Source: Solirubrobacterales bacterium (lineage in GTDB: Bacteria > Actinomycetota > Thermoleophilia > Solirubrobacterales > 70-9). Taken from it: a DNA stretch of 64,000 nt. Position 1 is the first letter of the stretch, and every line of letters starts with the position of its first letter. Positions 51,364 to 59,791 of this stretch are shown piece by piece. Where the stretch lies: positions 1-64,000 of the forward strand of contig JASLIG010000104.1 in the NCBI GenBank assembly GCA_030152805.1. The letters are read 5' to 3'. A program made the position numbers and the translations under genes. The notes below the pieces were generated by a model that made no database searches, had not been told where the DNA came from, and saw only the letters and a program-made list of their open reading frames with translations.

Positions 51364-52824
51364 ATGCCTACCCTTTGTGAGGTGGACCGGGAGATATTCG
51401 ACGCTTATCTGCACGACCGCAGCCGGCTTGGACCGGCGGGGGAGGGTGCCTTCACGGGTGCCGCGGGGGGAGCTGCGTGCAGAGATCTCTCGCGGATATC
51501 GCTTTTGGTGAAGGCGGGCCGGATTGGATCGGTCACCTTCGATGCGGAGGGCTGCGGGGCGATGCGGGCGGCGACCGCCGCTGTGGCCGAGATGGTCGAC
51601 GGCGCGGCGGTGCTCGACGCGGCGCGGATCGGGACGGACGAGGTCGATGAGGCGATCGGGGGGTTGACCCCGGCGAAGCGGCACGCGGCACAGCTCGCCG
51701 CCGATGCGCTGCACCGGGCGCTGGCGCAGGCGTCGGCGTCGGCCGAGCGGCTTGCGGGCCCTGGCGCGGAGCGGGTGCTGGTGGCGATGTCGGGCGGCGT
51801 CGACAGCGCCGTGGCGGCGCTGCTGGAACGAGAGCGGGGCGCGGAGGTGGTCGGGGTGACGCTGAAGCTCTGGGCCGACCCGGACACCGACGGCGCCAAG
51901 GCGTGTTGCTCTCCCGAGGCCGTGCTGGGAGCACGCTCGCTCGCGCACTCGCTGGGCATCCCGCATCTCACCCTCGATTTGGAGGAGGAGTTCAGGCGGC
52001 GGGTCGTCGCCGAGTTCGTCTCCGGGTACGCGGCCGGCAGCACCCCCAACCCCTGCATTGCCTGCAACGGCGAGGTGCGGATCGCGGCGATGGTCGATCT
52101 GTCCGAACGACTCGGCGCCAGCCATCTCGTCACTGGCCACTATGCCCGCATCGTCGAGGACGACGAGGGGCCGCTGCTCGCGGCTGCCGCCGACACGAAG
52201 AAGGACCAGAGCTACATGCTCGCGGCGCTGCCGCCGCGCATGTTGGAGCGGGTGCGCTTCCCGCTCGTCGAGCTGACCAAGCCGCAGGTGCGTGAGATCG
52301 CCGCCCGCCACGACCTCGCCGTGGCCCGCAAGCCCGAGAGCCAGGACCTCTGTTTCCTCTCCGGCCAGGGCAAGGCCGATTTCCTACGCCGCCACGGCGG
52401 GCTGCGCGAGCGCGAGGGCAACCTGCTCGATCGCTCCGGCAACGCGATCGGCCGCCATCGCGGGCACCACAACTTCACCGTCGGCCAGCGGCGCGGCATC
52501 CGTGTTTCCGCCGAGGAGCCGCTCTACGTCCTCTCCACCGACGCCGCCAAGAACACGGTCACGGTCGGTCCGCGGCGCGACCTGATGGCGCGCACGGTGC
52601 GGCTGCGCGACGCCGTGCTGCATCGCGACGGGGAGTGCGTCGACGCGGTGCGGCTGCGCTACCGCTCGCAGCCGGTCCCCGCCGCGCTAACCGTGACGGG
52701 GACCGGAAGGCATGCCGAGCTGGCGGTCGAGCTGGGCGAGGACTTCGCCGGCGTTTCACCGGGGCAGACCGCGGTGCTGATGCACGGCGAGGCGATCGTC
52801 GGCCACGGCACGATCGCCGGCTGA
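51364..52824 (+). CDS. mnmA: IscU-like domain fused to tRNA 2-thiouridylase MnmA
   Basis: This 486-residue protein has two parts. Residues 1-125 resemble the IscU/NifU iron-sulfur scaffold: AACRDLSRISLLV, FDAEGCGAMRAATAAVAEM, then IGGLTPAKRHAAQLAADAL. Two of the three scaffold cysteines are present; the third (KxHC) is Ala. Residues 135-486 are MnmA: P-loop AMSGGVDSAVA, catalytic Cys region NPCIACNGEVR, second Cys in ESQDLCFLSG, and the C-terminal barrel. MnmA adds sulfur to U34 of Gln, Glu and Lys tRNAs. The fusion suggests that sulfur transfer depends on a cluster or that the scaffold acts as sulfur relay. The start ATG was chosen as the first giving the scaffold domain. Confidence 0.85.
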   Translation: MPTLCEVDREIFDAYLHDRSRLGPAGEGAFTGAAGGAACRDLSRISLLVKAGRIGSVTFDAEGCGAMRAATAAVAEMVDGAAVLDAARIGTDEVDEAIGGLTPAKRHAAQLAADALHRALAQASASAERLAGPGAERVLVAMSGGVDSAVAALLERERGAEVVGVTLKLWADPDTDGAKACCSPEAVLGARSLAHSLGIPHLTLDLEEEFRRRVVAEFVSGYAAGSTPNPCIACNGEVRIAAMVDLSERLGASHLVTGHYARIVEDDEGPLLAAAADTKKDQSYMLAALPPRMLERVRFPLVELTKPQVREIAARHDLAVARKPESQDLCFLSGQGKADFLRRHGGLREREGNLLDRSGNAIGRHRGHHNFTVGQRRGIRVSAEEPLYVLSTDAAKNTVTVGPRRDLMARTVRLRDAVLHRDGECVDAVRLRYRSQPVPAALTVTGTGRHAELAVELGEDFAGVSPGQTAVLMHGEAIVGHGTIAG

Positions 52825-52831
52825 GAGCCGG

Positions 52832-53236
52832 CTACTCCGCCGCCTGGTGTTCGTCGTGGCGCAGCTTCGCCGCGGCTTTCACGCAGCGGCTGAATTCCGT
52901 GCCTTTCTCGCCTTTGACGTGCTTTTTGCTCTTGCCCTTGCACACCTGCCCCGGGGCCTGTCCGGGGTTGTTGGCGGCGTGAGCCATCGCCGTCACGCAG
53001 CGCGAGAACGCGGTGCCTTTCTCGCCTTTGACGTGCTGCTTGCTTTCGCCCTGGCAGTACTTGCCGTAGGCCTTCGCCGGGGGAGGCGGGGGTGGCGCTG
53101 GCGTGTATTCGGGCCCGTTGCCCTGGCCTTGGCCCTGCCCGTGTCCATGGCCGTTGCCGGGCGTGGCGGGCGCCAGCGCCGGCAAGGCGAGAGCGAACAC
53201 CGCGATGACGATCGAAGCTTTCAGGTACGCCTTCAT
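52832..53236 (-). CDS. Small secreted protein with two SKxHVKGEKGT cysteine repeats
   Basis: This 134-residue protein has a ribosome site GGAGG and a signal peptide ending PALA (about residue 22). A Gly/His/Gln and then Pro-rich linker leads to two copies of a 27-residue motif: YCQGESKQHVKGEKGTAFSRCV and, 33 residues later, VCKGKSKKHVKGEKGTEFSRCV. Each has two Cys. The same motif is, as I recall, frequent in secreted proteins of this order. It lies 66 bp downstream of the ECF sigma gene on the same strand, so it may be its target or partner. Function is unknown. Confidence 0.75.
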   Translation of the reverse strand: MKAYLKASIVIAVFALALPALAPATPGNGHGHGQGQGQGNGPEYTPAPPPPPPAKAYGKYCQGESKQHVKGEKGTAFSRCVTAMAHAANNPGQAPGQVCKGKSKKHVKGEKGTEFSRCVKAAAKLRHDEHQAAE

Positions 53237-53302
53237 CGTGCCTCCTTCGACTCAGGGTTGACGATTCGAAACCAAGCCTGAAACGGACCGGCCTCGGGTT
53301 CG

Positions 53303-54841
53303 TCAGGGCGAAGCTTCGTCTGCCTTGTGGTGGCCCTTGGCGGCTCCGGGCTCAGACGCTGAGGGTGGCGTTGCGGGTGCTTCGGCTTCGGCCTTCCTGG
53401 ACTTGCCCTTGCCACCCGCCGGCGCGCCGGCGGGTGGCCCTGGATTAGCGCCGTGGCCATGCGCAGCAGACCCCGACGACCCATGCTTTGCGTGGCCCTT
53501 AGCCTGCCCTTTTGCCTGGTGCTGCGCGCCGGTTGACCCGTGGGGGCCAGCTTCCGAGCCTTGAGGCGAGTGTGCCCCGGCCGCTGGAGCATGGCCATGG
53601 GAGCGCCCGTGCCCGCGGTTCGATGTCGAGCCGGCTTTGTGCGCGGCGGCGGTTTCCTGTCCGTGCTGCGAGGCTGTCGGCAGTGCCACAGGCCGGTCGG
53701 GCGGTGACTCCGCACCCGCCGCCGGTTGGGTCGGGTTGCCCCCGGCGGCCGACCGATCGTCCGCTGGCTTGGCAGCGGGAGCGACCGAGGCTCGGTGTCG
53801 TTCGACCCTCGTGACGGCGGCATGGCGAACGGCACGCGCGGGCTGGGAACCGCCCGGCCCAGAGCGCGGCTCCTTGACCGCATTCGCCTGTTTCGCCTCA
53901 GCGCCCCCGCCTTCCTTCGCCGCCTTGTCGCCCGGCAGCCCGGCGTCGATCAGACCGCCGCGGTCCGCGGCGGTCACCCCGACCGTCGCCACCACGGCGA
54001 CCGTCGCCACCGCCTTCACGGCCGCCGACGTGGCAATCGCCTTGCCGGCACCCGCACCGAACGAGCCGGCTGCACCGCCGGCCAAGCCCCCACTCACCGC
54101 CTGCCCGCCGAGTAGCCCCTGCAGAATCGAACCGGCGGCCGCTGCCGGGAGCGGTGAGAGCGCCGCGAGGTCGCGCCGCCGCGAGGCGATCGCGTCGCCG
54201 AACTCGCGGCACTCCGGGCAGGCGCGCAGGTGGGCTTGGATGTCGCGGCGCCGGGTGACGCGACCGTCGGCTTCGGAGAGCTGGCGGGTCACCCGCTCAC
54301 AGCTCATCTCGCGCCCCGCTTCCAGCTGGCGCAGGTTGAGTCGCGCCTCGTAGACGGTCTGACGCGCCACCGCGGCCGAGGTCGCGAAGGCTTCGCCGAT
54401 CTGGGCGAAGTCGAGGTCGCCCAGCTCGCGCATCACGAGCGCGCTTCGCTGCCGCTCCGGCAGCAGCTCGAGATCGTCGAAGATCCGCCGCAAGCGCTCG
54501 CGCAGCGCCGCGGTTTCGGCTGGCTCGCCGACGGCCGTCAGGCGCTCCGGGTGGAGCTCGACGCTCTCGCGGCGCCGGCGCAGCAGTTCGATCGACTCGT
54601 TGTGGGCCACCCTGTACAACCACGGCTTGAGGTCGATCTGGCGCTTCTCGCCCGGCAGCGAGCGCAGCGCCTTGACCATCGTGTTCTGCAGCGCGTCCTG
54701 AGCGTCCTCGGAGCGCGAGACGATCGAGAGGCAGAAGCGGTAGAGCTCCTGGTGGTAACGCTTGAAGATAGCCGCGAAGGCGCTCTCGTCGCCGTCGGTG
54801 GCACGGCGCGCCAGGCGCGCGTCGGTGGGGAGCAGCATCAT
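53303..54841 (-). CDS. ECF sigma factor fused to zinc-finger anti-sigma-like domain, membrane helix and long external tail
   Basis: This 512-residue protein has sigma region 2 (about residues 15-85: AFAAIFKRYHQELYRF, DAQDALQNTMVKAL) and region 4 (about 115-175: LPERQRSALVMRELGDLDF). A HxxxCxxC zinc-binding motif of anti-sigma type follows (HLRACPEC, about 210). Then there is one hydrophobic segment (about 262-285) and some 225 residues of Ala/Gly/His/Ser/Pro-rich low complexity. The protein should sit in the membrane with the sigma part inside, so release or conformational change would be needed for activity. Divergent from alaS. Confidence 0.8.
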   Translation of the reverse strand: MMLLPTDARLARRATDGDESAFAAIFKRYHQELYRFCLSIVSRSEDAQDALQNTMVKALRSLPGEKRQIDLKPWLYRVAHNESIELLRRRRESVELHPERLTAVGEPAETAALRERLRRIFDDLELLPERQRSALVMRELGDLDFAQIGEAFATSAAVARQTVYEARLNLRQLEAGREMSCERVTRQLSEADGRVTRRRDIQAHLRACPECREFGDAIASRRRDLAALSPLPAAAAGSILQGLLGGQAVSGGLAGGAAGSFGAGAGKAIATSAAVKAVATVAVVATVGVTAADRGGLIDAGLPGDKAAKEGGGAEAKQANAVKEPRSGPGGSQPARAVRHAAVTRVERHRASVAPAAKPADDRSAAGGNPTQPAAGAESPPDRPVALPTASQHGQETAAAHKAGSTSNRGHGRSHGHAPAAGAHSPQGSEAGPHGSTGAQHQAKGQAKGHAKHGSSGSAAHGHGANPGPPAGAPAGGKGKSRKAEAEAPATPPSASEPGAAKGHHKADEASP

Positions 54842-54948
54842 GTTGGGCTCGTCTCGACACCTTTGGCCATCCAGTCAAGGTTAGGGACGGTCTGTCCATC
54901 CCACAAACGCGAGACGACCGCGCCTGTCAGCCCGTAGGCTCTGCCCCG

Positions 54949-57570
54949 ATGAAGGCCGCTGAGATCCGCCGCACCTACCTCGATTTCTTCGCCGAGCGCG
55001 ATCACAAGATCGTGCCCTCGGCCTCGCTGGTTCCCTCGGTCCACGATCCCTCGGTACTGCTGACCACGGCGGGCATGCAGCCGTTCAAGCCCTACTTCCT
55101 CGGCCGCGAGCGCCCGCCTGCGCGCCGACTCGCCGATGTGCAGAAGTGCTTCCGCACGACCGACATCGAGGAGGTTGGCAACACCGCGCGCCACCTCACC
55201 TTCTTCGAGATGCTCGGCAACTGGAGCTTCGGCGACTACTTCAAGGAGGAGTCGATCCCCTGGGGCTGGGAGCTCTCGACGCGGGATTTCGGTATGGACC
55301 CGGAGCGGATCTGGGTGACGGTCTTCGGCGGCGACGAGGCGCTCGGCCTCGGCCCCGACGAGGAGGCGATCGAGGTCTGGCGGCGCGTCGGCGTTCCCGA
55401 CGAGCGCATCGTCCGGCTCGGCCGCGGGGACAACTTCTGGCAGGCGGGGCCGGCCGGCCCCTGCGGCCCCTGCTCGGAGCTCTATATCGACCGGGGCACC
55501 GAGTTCGGCGCTGAGGACGATCGGCCCGGCGACGACACCGACCGCTTCCTCGAGTTCTGGAACCACGTCTTCATGACCTACGACCTGAGCGCGGACGGGA
55601 CGCTGACCGAGCTGCCGATGCGCAACATCGACACCGGCATGGGGCTCGACCGCATGGCCGCGATCCTGCAGGGCGCGCCCTCGGTCTTCGAGACCGATCT
55701 GGTCCGGCCGCTGATCGACCTCGCCGAGGAGATGTCGGGACGCTCTTACGCTGAGGGTGGCGCGGTGACGCGGGCGATGCGGATCGTCGCCGACCACTCG
55801 CGCGGGGCCGCCTTCCTGATCGCCGACGGCGTCGTGCCTTCCAACGAGGACCGCGGCTACATCCTGCGCCGGATCATGCGCCGGGCTATCCAGCAGGGGC
55901 GGACACTCGGTCTCGAGGCGCCGTGGCTCGGCCGCTTCGCCGAGCGCACGATCGAGATCATGGGCGAGGCCTACCCCGAGCTCGTGGCCGAGCGCGAGAC
56001 GATCGCTCGCTGGGTCGGCGACGAGGAGGAGAGCTTCGGCCACACGCTGGAGCGGGGAATGGTCCTCCTCGACGAGCTCGTCGCCAGAGCCGGGGAATCG
56101 GAGACCTCCTGGATCGAGGCGACCGACGCGTTCAAGCTCCACGACACCTATGGCTTCCCCTACGACCTGACCAAGGAGCTGCTCGCCGAGCAGGGCCTCT
56201 CGGTCGACGACGGCGGCTTCGACGAGCTGATGGAGGAGCAGCGCCAGCGTGCCCGCGTCGGTGCAGCCACCGCGCATGGCTCCGAGGACCGCCACGAGCG
56301 CATCATCACCTTTGCCGGCGCCGCCGCGCCGACCCGCTTCGTCGGCTACGAGACGCTGCGTTCGACGACGGGCCTGGCCGCGGTCGAGCGCGAGGACGGC
56401 CGCGCCCTGGTCAAGCTCGAGCAGAGTCCCTTCTACGCCGAGGGCGGCGGCCAGGTCGCCGACTCCGGCGTGCTGCGTTGGCCGGGCGGCGAGGCCCGCG
56501 TGCTCGACGTCTACCGGGTCGGCGACGATCAGGCGTTGGAGGTTGAGCCATCGGCGGAGATCGACCCGGGCGTTGCCGTGGAGGCCGAGGTCGAGCGGGA
56601 GACGCGCCACGCGACGATGCGCAATCACACCGCCACTCACCTGCTCCACGCGGCGCTGCGCGAGCGGCTCGGCACCCACGTGCGCCAGGCGGGCTCGGCC
56701 GTGCGTCCGGACAAGCTGCGCTTCGATTTCACCCACGGCCAGGGTCTGAGCGCCGAGGAGCTGCGCGACGTCGAGGACCGCGTCAACGGGTGGATCAAGG
56801 CGAGCCGCCCGGTGCGCTGGCTGGAGATGGAGCGCGCCGAGGCCGAGCGGCTGGGGGCGATGGCGCTGTTCGGCGAGAAGTACGGCGAGTGGGTGCGCGT
56901 GGTCGAGGTCGAGGAGGTCTCGCGCGAGCTCTGTGGCGGCACACATGTCGCCAACACCGCCGAGGTCGGCATCTTCAAGATCGCCTCCGAGGGCTCCAGC
57001 GCCGCGAACGTGCGGCGCATCGAGGCGCTCAGCGGCCCGGCCGCGATCGACTGGTTCCGCCAGCGCGAGGAGCACCTCGGCGAGGTGGGGGAGCTGCTCG
57101 GCTCGCCGCAGGACCCACTTGGCGGGGCCCGGCGCGCGGCGGAGCGCCTGCGCGAGGCCGGAGAAGGCGCCCAGCAGGCGCAGAAGGAGCTGCTCGGCGA
57201 GGAGGCGGAGCGGCTCGTCGGCGAGGCGGTCGAGGCGGGCGGGGTCGGCCTGGTGGTCTCGCGGACGCCACTGGCCGATCAGAAGCAGCTCCTGGAGCTG
57301 GCCAACCGCGTGCAGTCGAAGCTCGGCGGCGCGGCGGCGGTCGCGCTCGGCGGCGCCGAGGGAGACAAGGTCGCGCTCGTCGTCCTCGTCTCCAAAGAGG
57401 CAGTTGCCCGCGGCCTTTCCGCCGCGGCGATCGTCCGTGAGGCGGCCCCGATCGTCGGCGGCGGTGGGGGAGGTCGCGACGACATGGCGCAGGCCGGCGG
57501 CAAGGACGCGAGCAAGCTCGATGAGGCGCTGGGGGTCGCGCGGGCCGCGATCGAGCGAGAGCTCGGCTGA
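54949..57570 (+). CDS. alaS: Alanyl-tRNA synthetase
   Basis: This 873-residue protein is full length for AlaRS. Class II core with motif 2 region KCFRTTDIEEVGNTARHLTFFEM, followed by the tRNA-recognition helices. The editing domain has zinc ligands HTATH (near residue 563) and CGGTH (near 663). The C-terminal C-Ala domain ends GGGGGGRDDMAQAGGKD, the usual glycine-rich signature. No ribosome site; TAGGCT ten bases upstream suggests a short leader. It heads the alaS-ruvX-mltG-aro cluster; ruvX follows 5 bp later. Confidence 0.95.
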   Translation: MKAAEIRRTYLDFFAERDHKIVPSASLVPSVHDPSVLLTTAGMQPFKPYFLGRERPPARRLADVQKCFRTTDIEEVGNTARHLTFFEMLGNWSFGDYFKEESIPWGWELSTRDFGMDPERIWVTVFGGDEALGLGPDEEAIEVWRRVGVPDERIVRLGRGDNFWQAGPAGPCGPCSELYIDRGTEFGAEDDRPGDDTDRFLEFWNHVFMTYDLSADGTLTELPMRNIDTGMGLDRMAAILQGAPSVFETDLVRPLIDLAEEMSGRSYAEGGAVTRAMRIVADHSRGAAFLIADGVVPSNEDRGYILRRIMRRAIQQGRTLGLEAPWLGRFAERTIEIMGEAYPELVAERETIARWVGDEEESFGHTLERGMVLLDELVARAGESETSWIEATDAFKLHDTYGFPYDLTKELLAEQGLSVDDGGFDELMEEQRQRARVGAATAHGSEDRHERIITFAGAAAPTRFVGYETLRSTTGLAAVEREDGRALVKLEQSPFYAEGGGQVADSGVLRWPGGEARVLDVYRVGDDQALEVEPSAEIDPGVAVEAEVERETRHATMRNHTATHLLHAALRERLGTHVRQAGSAVRPDKLRFDFTHGQGLSAEELRDVEDRVNGWIKASRPVRWLEMERAEAERLGAMALFGEKYGEWVRVVEVEEVSRELCGGTHVANTAEVGIFKIASEGSSAANVRRIEALSGPAAIDWFRQREEHLGEVGELLGSPQDPLGGARRAAERLREAGEGAQQAQKELLGEEAERLVGEAVEAGGVGLVVSRTPLADQKQLLELANRVQSKLGGAAAVALGGAEGDKVALVVLVSKEAVARGLSAAAIVREAAPIVGGGGGGRDDMAQAGGKDASKLDEALGVARAAIERELG

Positions 57571-57575
57571 GCCGG

Positions 57576-57980
57576 ATGCGCGTCCTCGCCCTCGACTACG
57601 GCACGGCGCGGATCGGCTGCGCGATCTCCGACCCGAGCGGAACGCTGGCGACGCCGCTGCCGGTGGTCGAACCACCCGTCGCCCGCACCGTCGCCGACCT
57701 CGTCGCCAAGCACGAGGTCGAGCTCGTGGTGGTGGGGCTGCCGCTGCACCTGAGCGGCGAGGAGGGCAGCCAGGCGGCCCTGACGCGGACCTTCTGCGAC
57801 GAGCTCGACGCTCTGCTCGAGATCCCGGTCGAGACCTACGACGAGCGCCTTACGACCCGCATGGCCGAGGCGAGCAAGCGCGAAGGGGCCGCCGCGGCTC
57901 CCGATTCGCTGGCAGCCGCCCACCTGCTGCAGGCCTACCTCGCCGGTCGCGCCGCGATCGAAGAGAGCGGCGATGAGTGA
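57576..57980 (+). CDS. ruvX: RuvX/YqgF Holliday-junction resolvase-like protein
   Basis: This 134-residue protein has the RNase H-like fold: VLALDYGTARIGCAISDPSG with the first acidic residue, VVVGLPLHLSGEEG, and the final acidic block TYDERLTTRMAEA. In bacteria this protein is implicated in 16S pre-rRNA 5' end maturation. It overlaps mltG by 8 bp. The gene order alaS-ruvX-mltG-aroE is conserved in actinobacteria. Confidence 0.92.
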   Translation: MRVLALDYGTARIGCAISDPSGTLATPLPVVEPPVARTVADLVAKHEVELVVVGLPLHLSGEEGSQAALTRTFCDELDALLEIPVETYDERLTTRMAEASKREGAAAAPDSLAAAHLLQAYLAGRAAIEESGDE

Positions 57981-58908
57981 GGGCCCACTCGCCGCTGAGC
58001 GCGAGCGGCGGCGCCGCGAGCGTGAAGAACGTCGGCGCAAGCGGGAGGGAGGACGCTTCAACGGTCGCCGGCTCGGAATGGTTGCGGCCCTGACGCTCGT
58101 ATTCGTCGGCGCCGCCGCGATTGCAGCCCTCGCCTACAAGCACTTCCACCGCAGCGAGCCGCCACCCCCGGTGGTGGTGAAGACGATCACGGTGACGATC
58201 CCCGAGGGCTACAGCCGGGCGCAGACCGCCGAGCTGACGAAGCGGGAAGGCCTGAGCGGCAGCTACGAGGAGGCCAGCGTGCGCTCGCCCTATCTCAATC
58301 CGGCCAAGTACGGCGGCGGCGAAGCTAAGAACCTCGAGGGTTTCCTCTTCCCGGACACCTTCGAGCTGCAGCAGCACGCCAAGGCAGTCGAACTGGTCCA
58401 GCTGCAGCTCGAAGACTTCAAGCGCCGGGTCGAGGGCGTCGACATGAGCTATGCCCGTTCGAAGAACCTGACCGTCTACGACGTGATCACGATCGCCTCG
58501 ATGGTCGAGGACGAGGCGGGGCTGGAAAGCCAGCGCAAATTCGTCGCCGCGGTCATCTACAACCGCCTGCGCGAAGGGATGCCTCTGGGGATCGACGCGA
58601 CCACGCGGTTCGCCACCGGCAACTACACCGAGCCGCTGACCGAATCCGAACTGGCCACCGACTCGCCCTACAACACGCGTACCCACGCCGGCCTGCCCCC
58701 AGGGCCGATCAACAGCCCCGGCCTCGCCTCGATCGAAGCGGCGGCCCATCCGGCCAAGGTCGATTACCTCTTCTACGTGGCGGAACCGGGCGCCTGCAAC
58801 AAGCTCGCCTTCTCCTCGACCGAAGCGGAATTTGAAGCAGACGTCGCCAGCTACAACGCGGCCCGTGAAGCGGCTGGTGGCAACTCGCCCGACACCTGCG
58901 GGGAATAG
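57973..58908 (+). CDS. mltG: Endolytic murein transglycosylase MltG
   Basis: This 311-residue protein has a basic N-terminal segment inside (RERRRREREERRRKRE), one membrane helix at about residues 35-55, then a LysM-like and catalytic YceG domain. Conserved blocks are NLEGFLFPDTFEL, VITIASMVEDEAG with the catalytic Glu, VIYNRLREGMPL and SPYNTRTHAGLPPGPI. It cleaves nascent glycan strands to set their length. The ribosome site lies within ruvX. Confidence 0.92.
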   Translation: MSEGPLAAERERRRREREERRRKREGGRFNGRRLGMVAALTLVFVGAAAIAALAYKHFHRSEPPPPVVVKTITVTIPEGYSRAQTAELTKREGLSGSYEEASVRSPYLNPAKYGGGEAKNLEGFLFPDTFELQQHAKAVELVQLQLEDFKRRVEGVDMSYARSKNLTVYDVITIASMVEDEAGLESQRKFVAAVIYNRLREGMPLGIDATTRFATGNYTEPLTESELATDSPYNTRTHAGLPPGPINSPGLASIEAAAHPAKVDYLFYVAEPGACNKLAFSSTEAEFEADVASYNAAREAAGGNSPDTCGE

Positions 58909-58911
58909 GGC

Positions 58912-59712
58912 GTGCCGCGACTCGCCGTGCTCGGCTACCCGGTATCGCACTCTCGCTCGCCAGCGATGCACGGCGCCGCCCTGGCCGAGCTGGGCCTGGC
59001 CGATGAGTGGAGCTACGAGGCGATCGAGGTGGCACCCGACGCCTTCGAGGGGCGTGTGCGGGCGATGCCCGGCGAGGGGTTCGCGGGGGCCAACGTCACG
59101 GTTCCGCACAAGGGGGCGGCGCTGGCGCTGGCCGACGAGCTCTCGGAGACCGCGCGCGAGATCGGTGCCGCCAACACACTGGTCTTCGATGATGGGGCGG
59201 GGGGCGAGATTCGCGCCGAGAACACCGATGCCGAAGGCTTTCTGCACTCCCTGCCGGCCTCGCCGGCCGGCAAGCGCACCCTCGTGCTCGGCGCCGGCGG
59301 CGCCGCCCGCGCGGTGGTCTGGGCCCTCCTCCGCGAGGGCGCCGAGGTGGCGGTTTGGAACCGGACCGAGCTGCGCTCGCGCCATCTCTGCGAGGAACTC
59401 GGAGGGGAGGCCGTCGCCGCGCCGGACCAGGGCGCCCACGAGCTGATCGTCAACACGACCGCGGTCGGGCTCGCCGGCGAGGATCCGTTCGCCGAGCTGC
59501 CGCTCTCGGCAACGGGTTTCTCGGCCGGGCAGACCGTGATCGACATGGTCTATGGAGGCGAGCCGACGGCGTTGCTGCGGACCGCGGAGACGGCCGGTGC
59601 GACCACCGTCGACGGCATCGAGATCCTCGTCCAGCAGGGCGCTCTCTCGCTCGAACTCTGGACCGCCCGCCCGGCGCCCCTCGACACCATGCGCGCCGCC
59701 GCCCGCGCCTGA
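58912..59712 (+). CDS. aroE: Shikimate dehydrogenase
   Basis: This 266-residue protein has a GTG start three bases after mltG. Substrate-binding LGYPVSHSRSPAMH, ANVTVPHKGAA with the catalytic Lys, NTDAEGF with the catalytic Asp, and the NADP turn VLGAGGAARAV are present. It makes shikimate from 3-dehydroshikimate. The 79-bp gap to aroC is the largest in this cluster. Confidence 0.94.
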   Translation: MPRLAVLGYPVSHSRSPAMHGAALAELGLADEWSYEAIEVAPDAFEGRVRAMPGEGFAGANVTVPHKGAALALADELSETAREIGAANTLVFDDGAGGEIRAENTDAEGFLHSLPASPAGKRTLVLGAGGAARAVVWALLREGAEVAVWNRTELRSRHLCEELGGEAVAAPDQGAHELIVNTTAVGLAGEDPFAELPLSATGFSAGQTVIDMVYGGEPTALLRTAETAGATTVDGIEILVQQGALSLELWTARPAPLDTMRAAARA

Positions 59713-59791
59713 TGGTCCGCTGACGTCCTGTCTGCGGGCCGAATTCCAGCAAAGAGCGAACGCGGTCGGCCGCATATAGCCTTGGCGCGGT

